This document shows positions 1 through 6,259 of a stretch of 8,722 bases of DNA, piece after piece. The stretch lies in assembly GCA_006227785.1 (NCBI GenBank), contig SBFU01000301.1:1-8722 (forward strand), read 5' to 3'. The stretch's first letter is position 1, and each line of letters begins with the position of its first letter. The notes below the pieces were generated by a model. That model saw only the letters and a program-made list of their open reading frames with translations. It was not told the DNA's origin and did no database searches. The DNA is from Burkholderiales bacterium (GTDB taxonomy: Bacteria; Pseudomonadota; Gammaproteobacteria; Burkholderiales; Burkholderiaceae_C). Made by a program: the position numbers and the translations under genes.

Positions 1-531
1 TTCGGCCCCACGGTCGAGGAAGTGCGCAAGGGCCTGATCGGCAAGATCGGTGAGAACATGTCCATCCGCCGCTTCAAGCGCTACAGCGGCGGTGGTCAAC
101 TGGTGTCCTACCTGCACGGTGTGCGCATTGGCGTGATGGTCGAGTTCGATGGCGACGCCGTGGCGGCCAAGGACACGGCCATGCACATCGCGGCCATGAA
201 GCCTGTTGCCCTGACGTCGGCCGAGGTGCCCGCAGAATTGATCGAGAAAGAGCGTTCTGTGGCCACCGCCAAGGCAGCCGAGTCGGGCAAGCCCGCTGAT
301 ATTGCTGCCAAGATGATCGAAGGATCGGTGCAGAAATACCTCAAGGAGGTGTCCCTGTTCAACCAGCCTTTCGTCAAGAACGACAAGCAGACGGTGGAGC
401 AGATGCTCAAGGCCGCCGGTACCAACGTCAAAGGCTTCACCATGTATGTGGTGGGTGAGGGCATCGAGAAAAAGGTTGATGACTTCGCCGCTGAGGTGGC
501 CGCGCAGGTGGCCGCTGCGAAGAGCGCCTGA
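1..531 (+). CDS. tsf: Elongation factor Ts, C-terminal part (5' end outside window)
   Basis: EF-Ts is the cytoplasmic nucleotide-exchange factor that strips GDP from EF-Tu so it can reload GTP. The window opens inside the gene: the frame is already open at base 1 ([20 protein letters not shown]) and runs 176 codons to TGA at 529-531. This is roughly the C-terminal 60% of a family that is usually about 280-305 residues long. Recognisable core segments are [11 protein letters not shown], the [11 protein letters not shown] strand, AMHIAAMKP, the [17 protein letters not shown] helix, the [13 protein letters not shown] loop and the C-terminal [18 protein letters not shown]. The same order is known from E. 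coli EF-Ts. The N-terminal UBA-like domain and the TDFV motif that contacts EF-Tu lie upstream and cannot be judged. In related genomes rpsB precedes tsf. A hairpin just downstream suggests the unit ends here, separate from pyrH. No frameshift is seen. Confidence 0.97.
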   Translation, partial: FGPTVEEVRKGLIGKIGENMSIRRFKRYSGGGQLVSYLHGVRIGVMVEFDGDAVAAKDTAMHIAAMKPVALTSAEVPAELIEKERSVATAKAAESGKPADIAAKMIEGSVQKYLKEVSLFNQPFVKNDKQTVEQMLKAAGTNVKGFTMYVVGEGIEKKVDDFAAEVAAQVAAAKSA

Positions 532-553
532 GTCCCCGGCATCCGCCAGTCAA

Positions 554-579
554 GCAGACGGGCCGCAAGGCCCGTTTGT
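554..579 (+). terminator. Probable rho-independent terminator after tsf
   Basis: A perfect 7-bp GC-rich stem, ACGGGCC at 558-564 and GGCCCGT at 569-575, closes a GCAA tetraloop (565-568), which is a stable GNRA-type loop. The stem can extend downward through G-T, A-T and C-G pairs (555-557 with 576-578). The T tract is short (TTT at 575-577, then GTGT), so termination may be partial. It starts 26 bases after the tsf stop codon, which is the expected place for a terminator of an rpsB-tsf unit. The assignment rests on sequence only. Confidence 0.7.
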
Positions 580-617
580 GTATCTGGTGGCGACAGCGAT
601 TCGGGGGTAGGGGTCGC

Positions 618-623
618 TACACT
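618..623 (+). promoter_or_regulatory. Weak candidate -10 element for the pyrH operon
   Basis: TACACT at 618-623 matches four of six positions of the sigma-70 -10 consensus and lies between the tsf terminator and pyrH, where a promoter would be expected. A start near base 630 would give a leader of about 80 bases before the pyrH ATG. No convincing -35 sits 16-18 bp upstream. The nearest resemblance, GCGACA at 590-595, is 22 bp away, which is too far. This is suggested mainly by position and could be chance. Confidence 0.22.
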
Positions 624-710
624 TGAGGGTTGTGGGCGTGCACTGGCGAGCAGCTGGAAGGCCGGCGGCCGCGTTCCTGCAGGCACGATCGATTCACTGA
701 AAGTCTTCAA

Positions 711-1421
711 ATGCCAGCGTACAAGCGCATATTGTTGAAATTGTCGGGCGAAGCCCTAATGGGCGACGATTCATTCGGTATCAATCGCGCAACCATTGAG
801 CGAATGGTGGAGGAAATCGCCGAGGTGTCGCGCCTTGGAGTGGAGATTGCCATCGTGATTGGTGGCGGCAACATTTTCCGCGGGGTGGCCGGCGGGTCGG
901 TCGGCATGGACCGGGCCACGGCCGATTACATGGGCATGCTGGCCACCGTCATGAACTCCCTGGCACTGGCCGATGCCCTGGACAAGACCGGTGTGGTCGC
1001 CAGGGTCATGTCAGCCATCGCCATCGAGCAGGTGGTTGAACCCTATGTCCGACCCAAGGCGCTTCAGTACCTGGAGGAGGGCAAGGTGGTGGTTTTTGCA
1101 GCCGGCACAGGCAATCCTTTCTTCACCACCGACACGGCCGCTGCACTGCGCGGTGCCGAAATCGGCGCTGAAATCGTGCTGAAAGCCACCAAGGTGGATG
1201 GTGTTTACACGGCGGATCCGAACAGGGACGCCAGCGCGACCCGTTACCAGGCGATTTCCTTCGATGAGGCGATGGCCCGTCAGTTGCAGGTCATGGACGC
1301 CACGGCCTTTGCCCTGTGCCGGGACCAGAAGCTCCCTGTGAAGGTGTTTTCGATCTTCAAGCCCGGTGCGCTGCGCAAGGTCGTACTGGGTGGCGACGAG
1401 GGAACACTGGTACACGTTTGA
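711..1421 (+). CDS. pyrH: Uridylate kinase (UMP kinase)
   Basis: PyrH phosphorylates UMP to UDP with ATP, the step feeding all UTP, CTP and UDP-sugar synthesis; the bacterial enzyme is a cytoplasmic hexamer of the amino-acid-kinase fold. The product is 236 residues, normal for the family. Visible motifs are KLSGEAL (10-16, phosphate binding), GGGNIFRG (51-58), the [16 protein letters not shown] segment (67-82, UMP and regulatory site), [14 protein letters not shown] (131-144, UMP binding) and [10 protein letters not shown] (161-170, ATP site). The ATG at 711 is chosen because [16 protein letters not shown] is the normal N-terminus. An in-frame GTG at 630 would add 27 residues unlike any PyrH I know. 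A weak GAAAG-type ribosome site lies about 8 bases upstream. It is the first gene after the tsf terminator and so probably leads the operon. The 42-base gap to frr has no terminator. Confidence 0.98.
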   Translation: MPAYKRILLKLSGEALMGDDSFGINRATIERMVEEIAEVSRLGVEIAIVIGGGNIFRGVAGGSVGMDRATADYMGMLATVMNSLALADALDKTGVVARVMSAIAIEQVVEPYVRPKALQYLEEGKVVVFAAGTGNPFFTTDTAAALRGAEIGAEIVLKATKVDGVYTADPNRDASATRYQAISFDEAMARQLQVMDATAFALCRDQKLPVKVFSIFKPGALRKVVLGGDEGTLVHV

Positions 1422-1452
1422 AGCCACCGAAACGTCATCGCACTGTCTAACC

Positions 1453-1458
1453 GAGGAG
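1453..1458 (+). promoter_or_regulatory. Strong ribosome binding site of frr
   Basis: GAGGAG lies 5 bases before the frr ATG at 1464. It is the clearest Shine-Dalgarno sequence in the window and contrasts with the poor sites in front of uppS, dxr, bamA and skp. It fits the high level of ribosome recycling factor that cells need and supports the start chosen for frr. Confidence 0.85.
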
Positions 1459-1463
1459 TCTTC

Positions 1464-2024
1464 ATGAGCATCGCCGAAATCCGCCAGACCGCCGAACACA
1501 AGATGCTGCAGTCGATCGAGTCCTTCAAGGGCAATCTGGCCAAAATCCGTACCGGGCGTCCGAACCCACAGATTCTGGATACCGTTCATGTCGAGTATTA
1601 CGGGTCCATGCTGCCGCTGTCCCAAGTGGCCAACCTGTCGCTGCTGGACGCCAGGACCATTGGCGTGGCGCCCTGGGAAAAGGGCATGGGATCCAAGATC
1701 GAGAAGGCGATCCGGGAGTCGGATCTGGGCCTCAACCCCCAGAGCCAGGGCGATCTGATCCGTGTGCCCATGCCGCCCATGACGGAAGAGCGCCGCAAGG
1801 AGCTGACCAAGGTGGTGCGCGGTGATGGTGAGGCGGCCAAAATCGCCATCAGAAATCTCCGCCGTGACGCGAATGAGGCTGTGAAGAAGCTGGTCAAGGA
1901 CAAACTGGCCTCCGAAGACGATGATCGACGCTCCCAGGAAGACATCCAGAAGCTGACGGACCGCATGATCAGCGAGGTGGACAAGCTGGTGGCTTCGAAG
2001 GAGCAGGAAATCCTGGCCGTCTGA
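1464..2024 (+). CDS. frr: Ribosome recycling factor
   Basis: RRF works with EF-G to split the post-termination ribosome and free the mRNA and tRNA. The product is 186 residues, against 185 in E. coli, and aligns over its whole length from memory. The N-terminal helix ([14 protein letters not shown]...) leads into the conserved KIRTGRPNP (27-35) with Arg29 and Arg32. The beta-rich domain II (about 31-104) contains [10 protein letters not shown] and [20 protein letters not shown]. The long helices of domain I follow with [13 protein letters not shown] (107-119), [10 protein letters not shown] (129-138, with the key Arg133) and [16 protein letters not shown] (151-166). The start is fixed by a strong GAGGAG site. 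It sits between pyrH and uppS as in most proteobacteria. The stop at 2022-2024 is 21 bases from the uppS ATG, so co-transcription is very likely. No anomalies. Confidence 0.99.
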   Translation: MSIAEIRQTAEHKMLQSIESFKGNLAKIRTGRPNPQILDTVHVEYYGSMLPLSQVANLSLLDARTIGVAPWEKGMGSKIEKAIRESDLGLNPQSQGDLIRVPMPPMTEERRKELTKVVRGDGEAAKIAIRNLRRDANEAVKKLVKDKLASEDDDRRSQEDIQKLTDRMISEVDKLVASKEQEILAV

Positions 2025-2045
2025 TCTTTGTTGGCAACGACCGCC

Positions 2046-2816
2046 ATGCACCAGCCTCCTTTTCCACTTGTTCCACCGAGGGCGGGCGTTCCCCGTCATG
2101 TCGCCATCGTGATGGATGGCAACGGCAGGTGGGCCAAGAAGCGCTGGTTGCCCAGGGTGGCCGGGCACAAGCAAGGGGTTGAGGCACTTCGCCGAACCGT
2201 TCGTGCCTGCATGGAGCGCGGAGTGCAGGTCCTCACGGTATTTGCTTTCTCCACAGAGAACTGGAGTCGGCCAGCGGAGGAAGTCTCCGGTCTGATGGAG
2301 TTGCTGGCCATGGCTTTGTCTCGGGAGGTGCCGAGTCTGCGGCAAAGTGGTGTCCGGTTGCATTTTCCCGGCGACCGCGCCTCCCTGTCCGCACGGGTGG
2401 CCCAGGGTGTCCGCGTCGCCGAACAGGACACCGCCCTCAACCACAAGCTCCTGCTCAACGTCTGTTTCAATTACGGTGGACGTTGGGACATCGTGAATGC
2501 GGCGCGCACGCTGGCCGAACGCGGCGAGCGGATCACCGAGGCCAGCCTGTCGGAGGCCACCGCGCTGTCGGCCGTCGGTGACCCGGATCTGTTCATTCGA
2601 ACCGGGGGCGAGAAACGCATCAGCAACTTCCTGTTGTGGCAGCTGGCTTACACCGAACTGCACTTTACGGATTGCCTGTGGCCTGACTTTGACGAAGCTG
2701 AGCTGGATCGCGCGTTGTCGGAATTTGCCGGTCGTGAAAGACGCTTCGGGTTGACTTCGGAGCAGGTCGAATCTGCCGAAGGTGCCGAGACCGTCATGGG
2801 CCAGAGCCATGCTTAG
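2046..2816 (+). CDS. uppS: Undecaprenyl diphosphate synthase (cis-prenyltransferase)
   Basis: UppS adds eight isopentenyl units in cis to farnesyl diphosphate, making the C55 undecaprenyl diphosphate that carries peptidoglycan, O-antigen and other glycan units; it acts at the inner face of the membrane. The product is 256 residues, against 253 in E. coli. Motifs are HVAIVMDGNGRWA (18-30) with the catalytic Asp24, GHK (40-42) with the conserved His41, FAFSTENWSRP (67-76), NYGGRWDI (142-149), and RTGGEKRISNFLLWQ (185-199) followed by YTELHFTDCLWPDFDE, which supply the Arg residues and the metal-binding Glu. An in-frame TTG at 2028 would add six residues. ATG 2046 is preferred as the normal codon, but neither start has a Shine-Dalgarno sequence, so the start is slightly uncertain. 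The 3' end overlaps cdsA by 8 bases. Dxr, two genes downstream, feeds the same isoprenoid route. Confidence 0.97.
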   Translation: MHQPPFPLVPPRAGVPRHVAIVMDGNGRWAKKRWLPRVAGHKQGVEALRRTVRACMERGVQVLTVFAFSTENWSRPAEEVSGLMELLAMALSREVPSLRQSGVRLHFPGDRASLSARVAQGVRVAEQDTALNHKLLLNVCFNYGGRWDIVNAARTLAERGERITEASLSEATALSAVGDPDLFIRTGGEKRISNFLLWQLAYTELHFTDCLWPDFDEAELDRALSEFAGRERRFGLTSEQVESAEGAETVMGQSHA

Positions 2817-3642
2817 GCAGCGTGTCATCACCGCCCTCCTGATGTTGGCGGTGTTGTTGCCTGCGCTTTTCTATCCCCGCATTGAACCGTTTGCAGCCTT
2901 GAGTCTCCTGATACTGGCCGCGGCCGGCTGGGAGTGGGCTCGGCTCAATGGGCGGTCTGGCGCTTCGGCCATGCTTGTCGGTGCTGGCCTGGGCGCTGCG
3001 CTCGCCCTGGCTTGGTGGTTGGGTGCGCTGGACCGTTCCTGGCGGCTCCTTTGGATCTTCACCGGATTGTTTTGGGTGCTGCTGTCTTTGGTGGCGTTGG
3101 CACGGGGAGCGACAGCCTGGGCAAGCTGGCCTGCAGCGGTCCGACTTCCTGCCGGCCTTTTCCTGCTGGGCTGTGCCTGGCTGGCGATGGTCCAGGCGCG
3201 TCAGATCGGGCTGAGCTTTCTTCTGTCGGTGTTCTTGCTGGTCTGGATGGCCGATGTGGCGGCCTATTTTGGCGGCAAGCGGTTTGGTCGTCGAAAGCTG
3301 GCGCCGACGGTCAGTCCGGGCAAGAGCTGGGAGGGTGCGATCAGTGGCGTTGCCGGCGTCTGCCTTCTGGCGGTCCTCTGGGTGTGGGCCGACAGCAGTG
3401 GTGTCGGCGATCAGGGTAGCCTTTATTCGAGACTGTGGGCACTGGGGCCGCTGCTGGCCGTGGTCTCACTGCTCTTTCTGACCGCCATGAGCGTGGTGGG
3501 CGATCTGATCGAGTCATTGGTCAAGCGCAGCGCCGGTGTCAAAGACTCGAGTCAGTTGTTGCCAGGTCATGGCGGTGTTCTGGACCGGGTGGATGCACTG
3601 CTGCCTGTGCTTCCTTTGGCCATGATGCTGGTGACCCTGTAG
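2809..3642 (+). CDS. cdsA: Phosphatidate cytidylyltransferase (CDP-diglyceride synthase)
   Basis: CdsA converts phosphatidic acid and CTP to CDP-diacylglycerol, the precursor of all the main phospholipids; it is an inner-membrane enzyme. The product is 277 residues (285 in E. coli) and very hydrophobic, with about eight likely membrane segments, e.g. around 8-23, 28-40, 53-72, 80-97, 112-130, 135-154, 178-194 and 211-230. The conserved cytoplasmic loop AAYFGGKRFGRRKLAPTVSP (151-170) is followed by GKSWEG. The family signature runs from Ser236 (SLVKRSAGVKD) to HGGVLDRVD (254-262), holding the metal-binding Asp residues. ATG 2809 is chosen because MLRQRVITALL is the usual N-terminus. A GTG at 2782 would add nine atypical residues and deepen the overlap. 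The start lies inside the end of uppS (ATGCTTAG), which suggests translational coupling; no good separate ribosome site is seen. Confidence 0.97.
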   Translation: MLRQRVITALLMLAVLLPALFYPRIEPFAALSLLILAAAGWEWARLNGRSGASAMLVGAGLGAALALAWWLGALDRSWRLLWIFTGLFWVLLSLVALARGATAWASWPAAVRLPAGLFLLGCAWLAMVQARQIGLSFLLSVFLLVWMADVAAYFGGKRFGRRKLAPTVSPGKSWEGAISGVAGVCLLAVLWVWADSSGVGDQGSLYSRLWALGPLLAVVSLLFLTAMSVVGDLIESLVKRSAGVKDSSQLLPGHGGVLDRVDALLPVLPLAMMLVTL

Positions 3643-3671
3643 GTCCTGATCCACTTGATGTATTGACAGCC

Positions 3672-4853
3672 ATGGCCAACAAGACCGCCATTTGTGTCCT
3701 GGGTTCCACAGGGTCCATAGGTACCAACACGCTGGATGTGGTGACCCGGCATCCTGAACGCTTTGTCGTCCACTCGCTCACAGCCTCGACCCAGATTGAT
3801 CTGATGGCACGGCAGTGTCTTGAGTTTCGTCCCCGGTTCGCGGTGATGGGCTCGGCTGAAGCGGCACGCTCGTTGCGCGAGCGGATTCGCGGTGATTTGC
3901 CATCCACCGAGGTGCTGCATGGCCCACAGGCGCTGTGCGACGTGGCCGCCGCTCCCGAGGTCGATGCCGTGATGGCCGCGATCGTCGGCGCGGCGGGTTT
4001 GCCGCCTGCACTGGCTGCAGCCAAGGCAGGCAAAAGGCTTCTGCTGGCCAACAAGGAAGCCTTGGTCGTGGGCGCCGAGCACTTCATGCAGGCCGTGCGG
4101 GATGGAGGCGGTCCTTTGTTGCCCATCGACAGCGAGCATTCCGCGGTCTTCCAGTCCTTGCCTGAGGATCCGCTGACCTGGAGTTCAAGGGTCGAGAAGA
4201 TCATCCTCACGGCCTCTGGCGGTCCTTTCAGGACCCGGGACCCGGCGACACTGGCCGACGTAACGCCGGAACAGGCCTGTGCGCATCCGAACTGGGTCAT
4301 GGGTCGAAAGATTTCTGTCGACTCGGCGACCATGATGAACAAGGCGCTTGAGGTGATCGAGGCACGCTATTTGTTCGGTCTGGCGCCAGACCGCATCGAG
4401 GTGGTCATCCACCCTCAGAGCGTGGTGCATTCGATGGTGCAGTACCTCGATGGGTCTGTGGTGGCCCAACTGGGAACACCTGACATGAGGGTGCCGATCG
4501 CCTACGGCCTGTCCTGGCCTGAGCGTATCGCTTCCGGGGCGACGTCATTGGACTTCCGTACGCTCGGCCAACTCAGCTTCGAACTGCCGGACCCGCTGCG
4601 GTTTCCCGGCTTGCGCCTGGCCTGGGATGCCCTCAATGGCCCGGACGGCAGCACGGCTGTCCTCAACGCCGCCAATGAAGAGGCCGTGGCTGCCTTTCTT
4701 AAGGGGCGCCTCCGGTTTGACCGGATTCATGCGGTCAACCATGCAACTTTGGCATCGCTGGTGCCCTCCAAGCCAGGGAGCATCGATGATCTGATGGCTC
4801 TGGACGCTGAAGCCCGGAGCGTGGCGCGCGAGCACGTGCTTCGCATGGGCTGA
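3672..4853 (+). CDS. dxr: 1-deoxy-D-xylulose 5-phosphate reductoisomerase
   Basis: Dxr (IspC) rearranges and reduces DXP to 2-C-methyl-D-erythritol 4-phosphate with NADPH, the committed step of the MEP isoprenoid pathway and the target of fosmidomycin. The product is 393 residues, standard length. The N-terminal NADPH fold has GSTGSIG (11-17) and LLLANKEALV (123-132). The catalytic domain has PIDSEHSA (151-158) with metal ligands Asp153 and Glu155, ASGGPF (181-186), HPNWVMGRKISVDSATMMNK (205-224) and the third metal ligand Glu227. VIHPQSVVHSMVQYLDGS (245-262) and GTPDMRVPIAYGL (268-280) follow, then the C-terminal helical domain with LNAANEEAVAAFL. The frame is open upstream to a GTG at 3435 inside cdsA, but ATG 3672 gives the family N-terminus. 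The ribosome site is weak. The 29-base gap after cdsA holds no terminator. Its product route leads to the substrates of UppS. Confidence 0.99.
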   Translation: MANKTAICVLGSTGSIGTNTLDVVTRHPERFVVHSLTASTQIDLMARQCLEFRPRFAVMGSAEAARSLRERIRGDLPSTEVLHGPQALCDVAAAPEVDAVMAAIVGAAGLPPALAAAKAGKRLLLANKEALVVGAEHFMQAVRDGGGPLLPIDSEHSAVFQSLPEDPLTWSSRVEKIILTASGGPFRTRDPATLADVTPEQACAHPNWVMGRKISVDSATMMNKALEVIEARYLFGLAPDRIEVVIHPQSVVHSMVQYLDGSVVAQLGTPDMRVPIAYGLSWPERIASGATSLDFRTLGQLSFELPDPLRFPGLRLAWDALNGPDGSTAVLNAANEEAVAAFLKGRLRFDRIHAVNHATLASLVPSKPGSIDDLMALDAEARSVAREHVLRMG

Positions 4854-4864
4854 CTTACCTTGAT

Positions 4865-4869
4865 GGGGA
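4865..4869 (+). promoter_or_regulatory. Probable ribosome binding site of rseP
   Basis: GGGGA lies 10 bases before the rseP ATG at 4880. It is part of a tiny inverted repeat, TGGGGACCCCA (4864-4874). If this pairs in the mRNA (a 4-bp stem with a 3-base loop) it could partly hide the site. The pairing is an inference and the stem is short. Confidence 0.5.
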
Positions 4870-4879
4870 CCCCAGCAGT

Positions 4880-6247
4880 ATGTTGACACTGGTGGCATTT
4901 GTCGTGGCCCTGGGGCTGCTGATTGCGGTGCATGAGTACGGACACTACCGAGTTGCCGTGGCCTGCGGCGTGAAGGTTCTGCGCTTCTCGGTCGGCTTCG
5001 GCCGTCCCTTGTTGCGTTGGCAGCGCCCGGGCAGCCCGACCGAGTTCGTACTCTGTGCGCTGCCGCTTGGCGGTTACGTCCGCATGCTTGACGAGCGGGA
5101 GGGGCCGGTCGATGCAGCTGAACGGCATCTGGCGTTCAACACCCAGCCGCTTCGCTCAAGAGCGGCCATTGTGGCTGCCGGGCCTGCAGCCAACCTGCTG
5201 CTGGCGGTGCTGCTCTATGCGATGCTCAACTGGAGCGGGGTTGAGGAACCCAAGCCGGTGTTGGGAAGCCCTGTTCCCGGTTCCCTTGCAGACCAGGCTG
5301 GCCTGAAGGGAGGAGAGTGGGTCGCGGGGGTGTCCGTCCCGGACCGTGACCCTCTTGTGGTCCTGTCGTTTGAAGGGCTGCGCTGGCAGCTGACCCAGGC
5401 GGCGCTGTCCGGAGATGACCTGGAGCTCAGCTTGTCAGACTCAGAGGGCTCTTCGTCGGTGCGTCGCGTCCTGCTGCCCCTGAGCCAACTGGATGTGCGG
5501 GAGGCGGACGCCGAACTGTTCCGTCGCATTGGCATCGTCGCTCCATGGAGCGCCCCCGAGGTCGGCAAGATCGTGCCCGGAGGTGCAGCCGAGGCAGCGG
5601 GGCTGGAGCCGGGTGATCTGGTGGAACGGGTGGAAGGCCAGCGGGTGCGAGATGGCCAACACCTGCGAATGCTGATCCGCAGCGGCGTGGGCCCGGCGGG
5701 AGAACCCGTGGTCCAGCGTTGGGAGGTTCTGCGAGCGGGACGTCTGATCGATGTCGAGGTATCACCCCAGCCGGTCAAGCAGGATGGCGACTGGTCCGGG
5801 CGTGTGGGAGCCTACATTGGCTCGCCGCCAGCCATGACCACGGTGCGCCTGGGCCCGGTTGACGGTTTTGTACAGGGCGTGGTCCGGACCTGGGAAGTGT
5901 CGTGGTTGACGCTGAAGATGCTGGGGCGGATGCTGATCGGCGAGGCGTCATTGAGCAACCTCAGCGGTCCGCTGACCATCGCCGACTATGCGGGCAAATC
6001 GGCCAGTATCGGATTGAGCTCCTACCTGCTGTTTCTGGCCCTCATCAGCGTCAGTCTGGGCGTGTTGAACCTGCTGCCGCTGCCTGTCCTCGATGGTGGA
6101 CACCTGATGTATTATCTTTGGGAGGCAGTGACGGGTCGAAGTGTCTCTGATGTGTGGATGGAGCGCCTCCAGCGTGGTGGCGTGGTGGTGTTGCTGGCCC
6201 TCATGTCTGTTGCCCTGTTCAATGATGTGGCTCGCCTGACCGGCTGA
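4880..6247 (+). CDS. rseP: Site-2 zinc metalloprotease RseP, regulator of sigma-E
   Basis: RseP is the inner-membrane S2P protease that cuts RseA after DegS, releasing sigma-E in envelope stress; it also removes leftover signal peptides. The product is 455 residues, against 450 in E. coli. The first membrane segment carries the zinc motif HEYGH (18-22, catalytic Glu19). GRPLLRWQ and LPLGGYVRMLDE (61-72) follow, then a second membrane segment with GPAANLLLAVLL (101-112). Two periplasmic PDZ domains lie at about 120-200 and 226-297; the second has the clear IVPGGAAEAAGLEPGDLV. Beyond them are NLSGPLTIADYAG (360-372), a third membrane segment (about 381-398), NLLPLPVLDGGHLMYYLWE (397-415) with the third zinc ligand Asp405, and a last segment (about 434-448). 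The first PDZ is more divergent, which is common. Placement just before bamA fits its envelope role. No rseA or rpoE is present in the window. Confidence 0.98.
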   Translation: MLTLVAFVVALGLLIAVHEYGHYRVAVACGVKVLRFSVGFGRPLLRWQRPGSPTEFVLCALPLGGYVRMLDEREGPVDAAERHLAFNTQPLRSRAAIVAAGPAANLLLAVLLYAMLNWSGVEEPKPVLGSPVPGSLADQAGLKGGEWVAGVSVPDRDPLVVLSFEGLRWQLTQAALSGDDLELSLSDSEGSSSVRRVLLPLSQLDVREADAELFRRIGIVAPWSAPEVGKIVPGGAAEAAGLEPGDLVERVEGQRVRDGQHLRMLIRSGVGPAGEPVVQRWEVLRAGRLIDVEVSPQPVKQDGDWSGRVGAYIGSPPAMTTVRLGPVDGFVQGVVRTWEVSWLTLKMLGRMLIGEASLSNLSGPLTIADYAGKSASIGLSSYLLFLALISVSLGVLNLLPLPVLDGGHLMYYLWEAVTGRSVSDVWMERLQRGGVVVLLALMSVALFNDVARLTG

Positions 6248-6259
6248 GCCCCCCTTTGC

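Noticed and set aside
630..710. GTG start giving a longer PyrH
   Set aside because: The 27 extra residues ([11 protein letters not shown]...) do not resemble PyrH, and ATG 711 gives the family-standard N-terminus.
1011..2831. A 606-codon open frame on the minus strand across pyrH, frr and uppS
   Set aside because: Its codons lie exactly opposite the codons of the three + strand genes, which share one frame. A stop there needs TTA, CTA or TCA in the sense genes, codons that are rare in high-GC genomes. The translation shows no recognisable domain.
2934..3419. Overlapping + strand open frame inside cdsA
   Set aside because: Out-of-frame shadow of the CdsA membrane protein; the frame of cdsA itself carries the family signature.
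3663..3668. Perfect TTGACA -35 hexamer just before dxr
   Set aside because: No -10-like hexamer lies 16-18 bp downstream, and the transcript would start inside dxr after its start codon.
3435..3671. GTG start extending dxr 79 codons into cdsA
   Set aside because: The extension is an out-of-frame reading of the conserved cdsA 3' end; Dxr proteins normally begin a few residues before GSTGSIG, as from ATG 3672.
4883..4888. TTGACA at the start of rseP
   Set aside because: It is codons 2-4 of rseP and has no -10 partner at the right spacing.
6146..6150. TCTGA resembling a sigma-E -10 upstream of bamA
   Set aside because: The GGAACTT-like -35 that should lie about 16 bases upstream is absent (AGGCAGT there).
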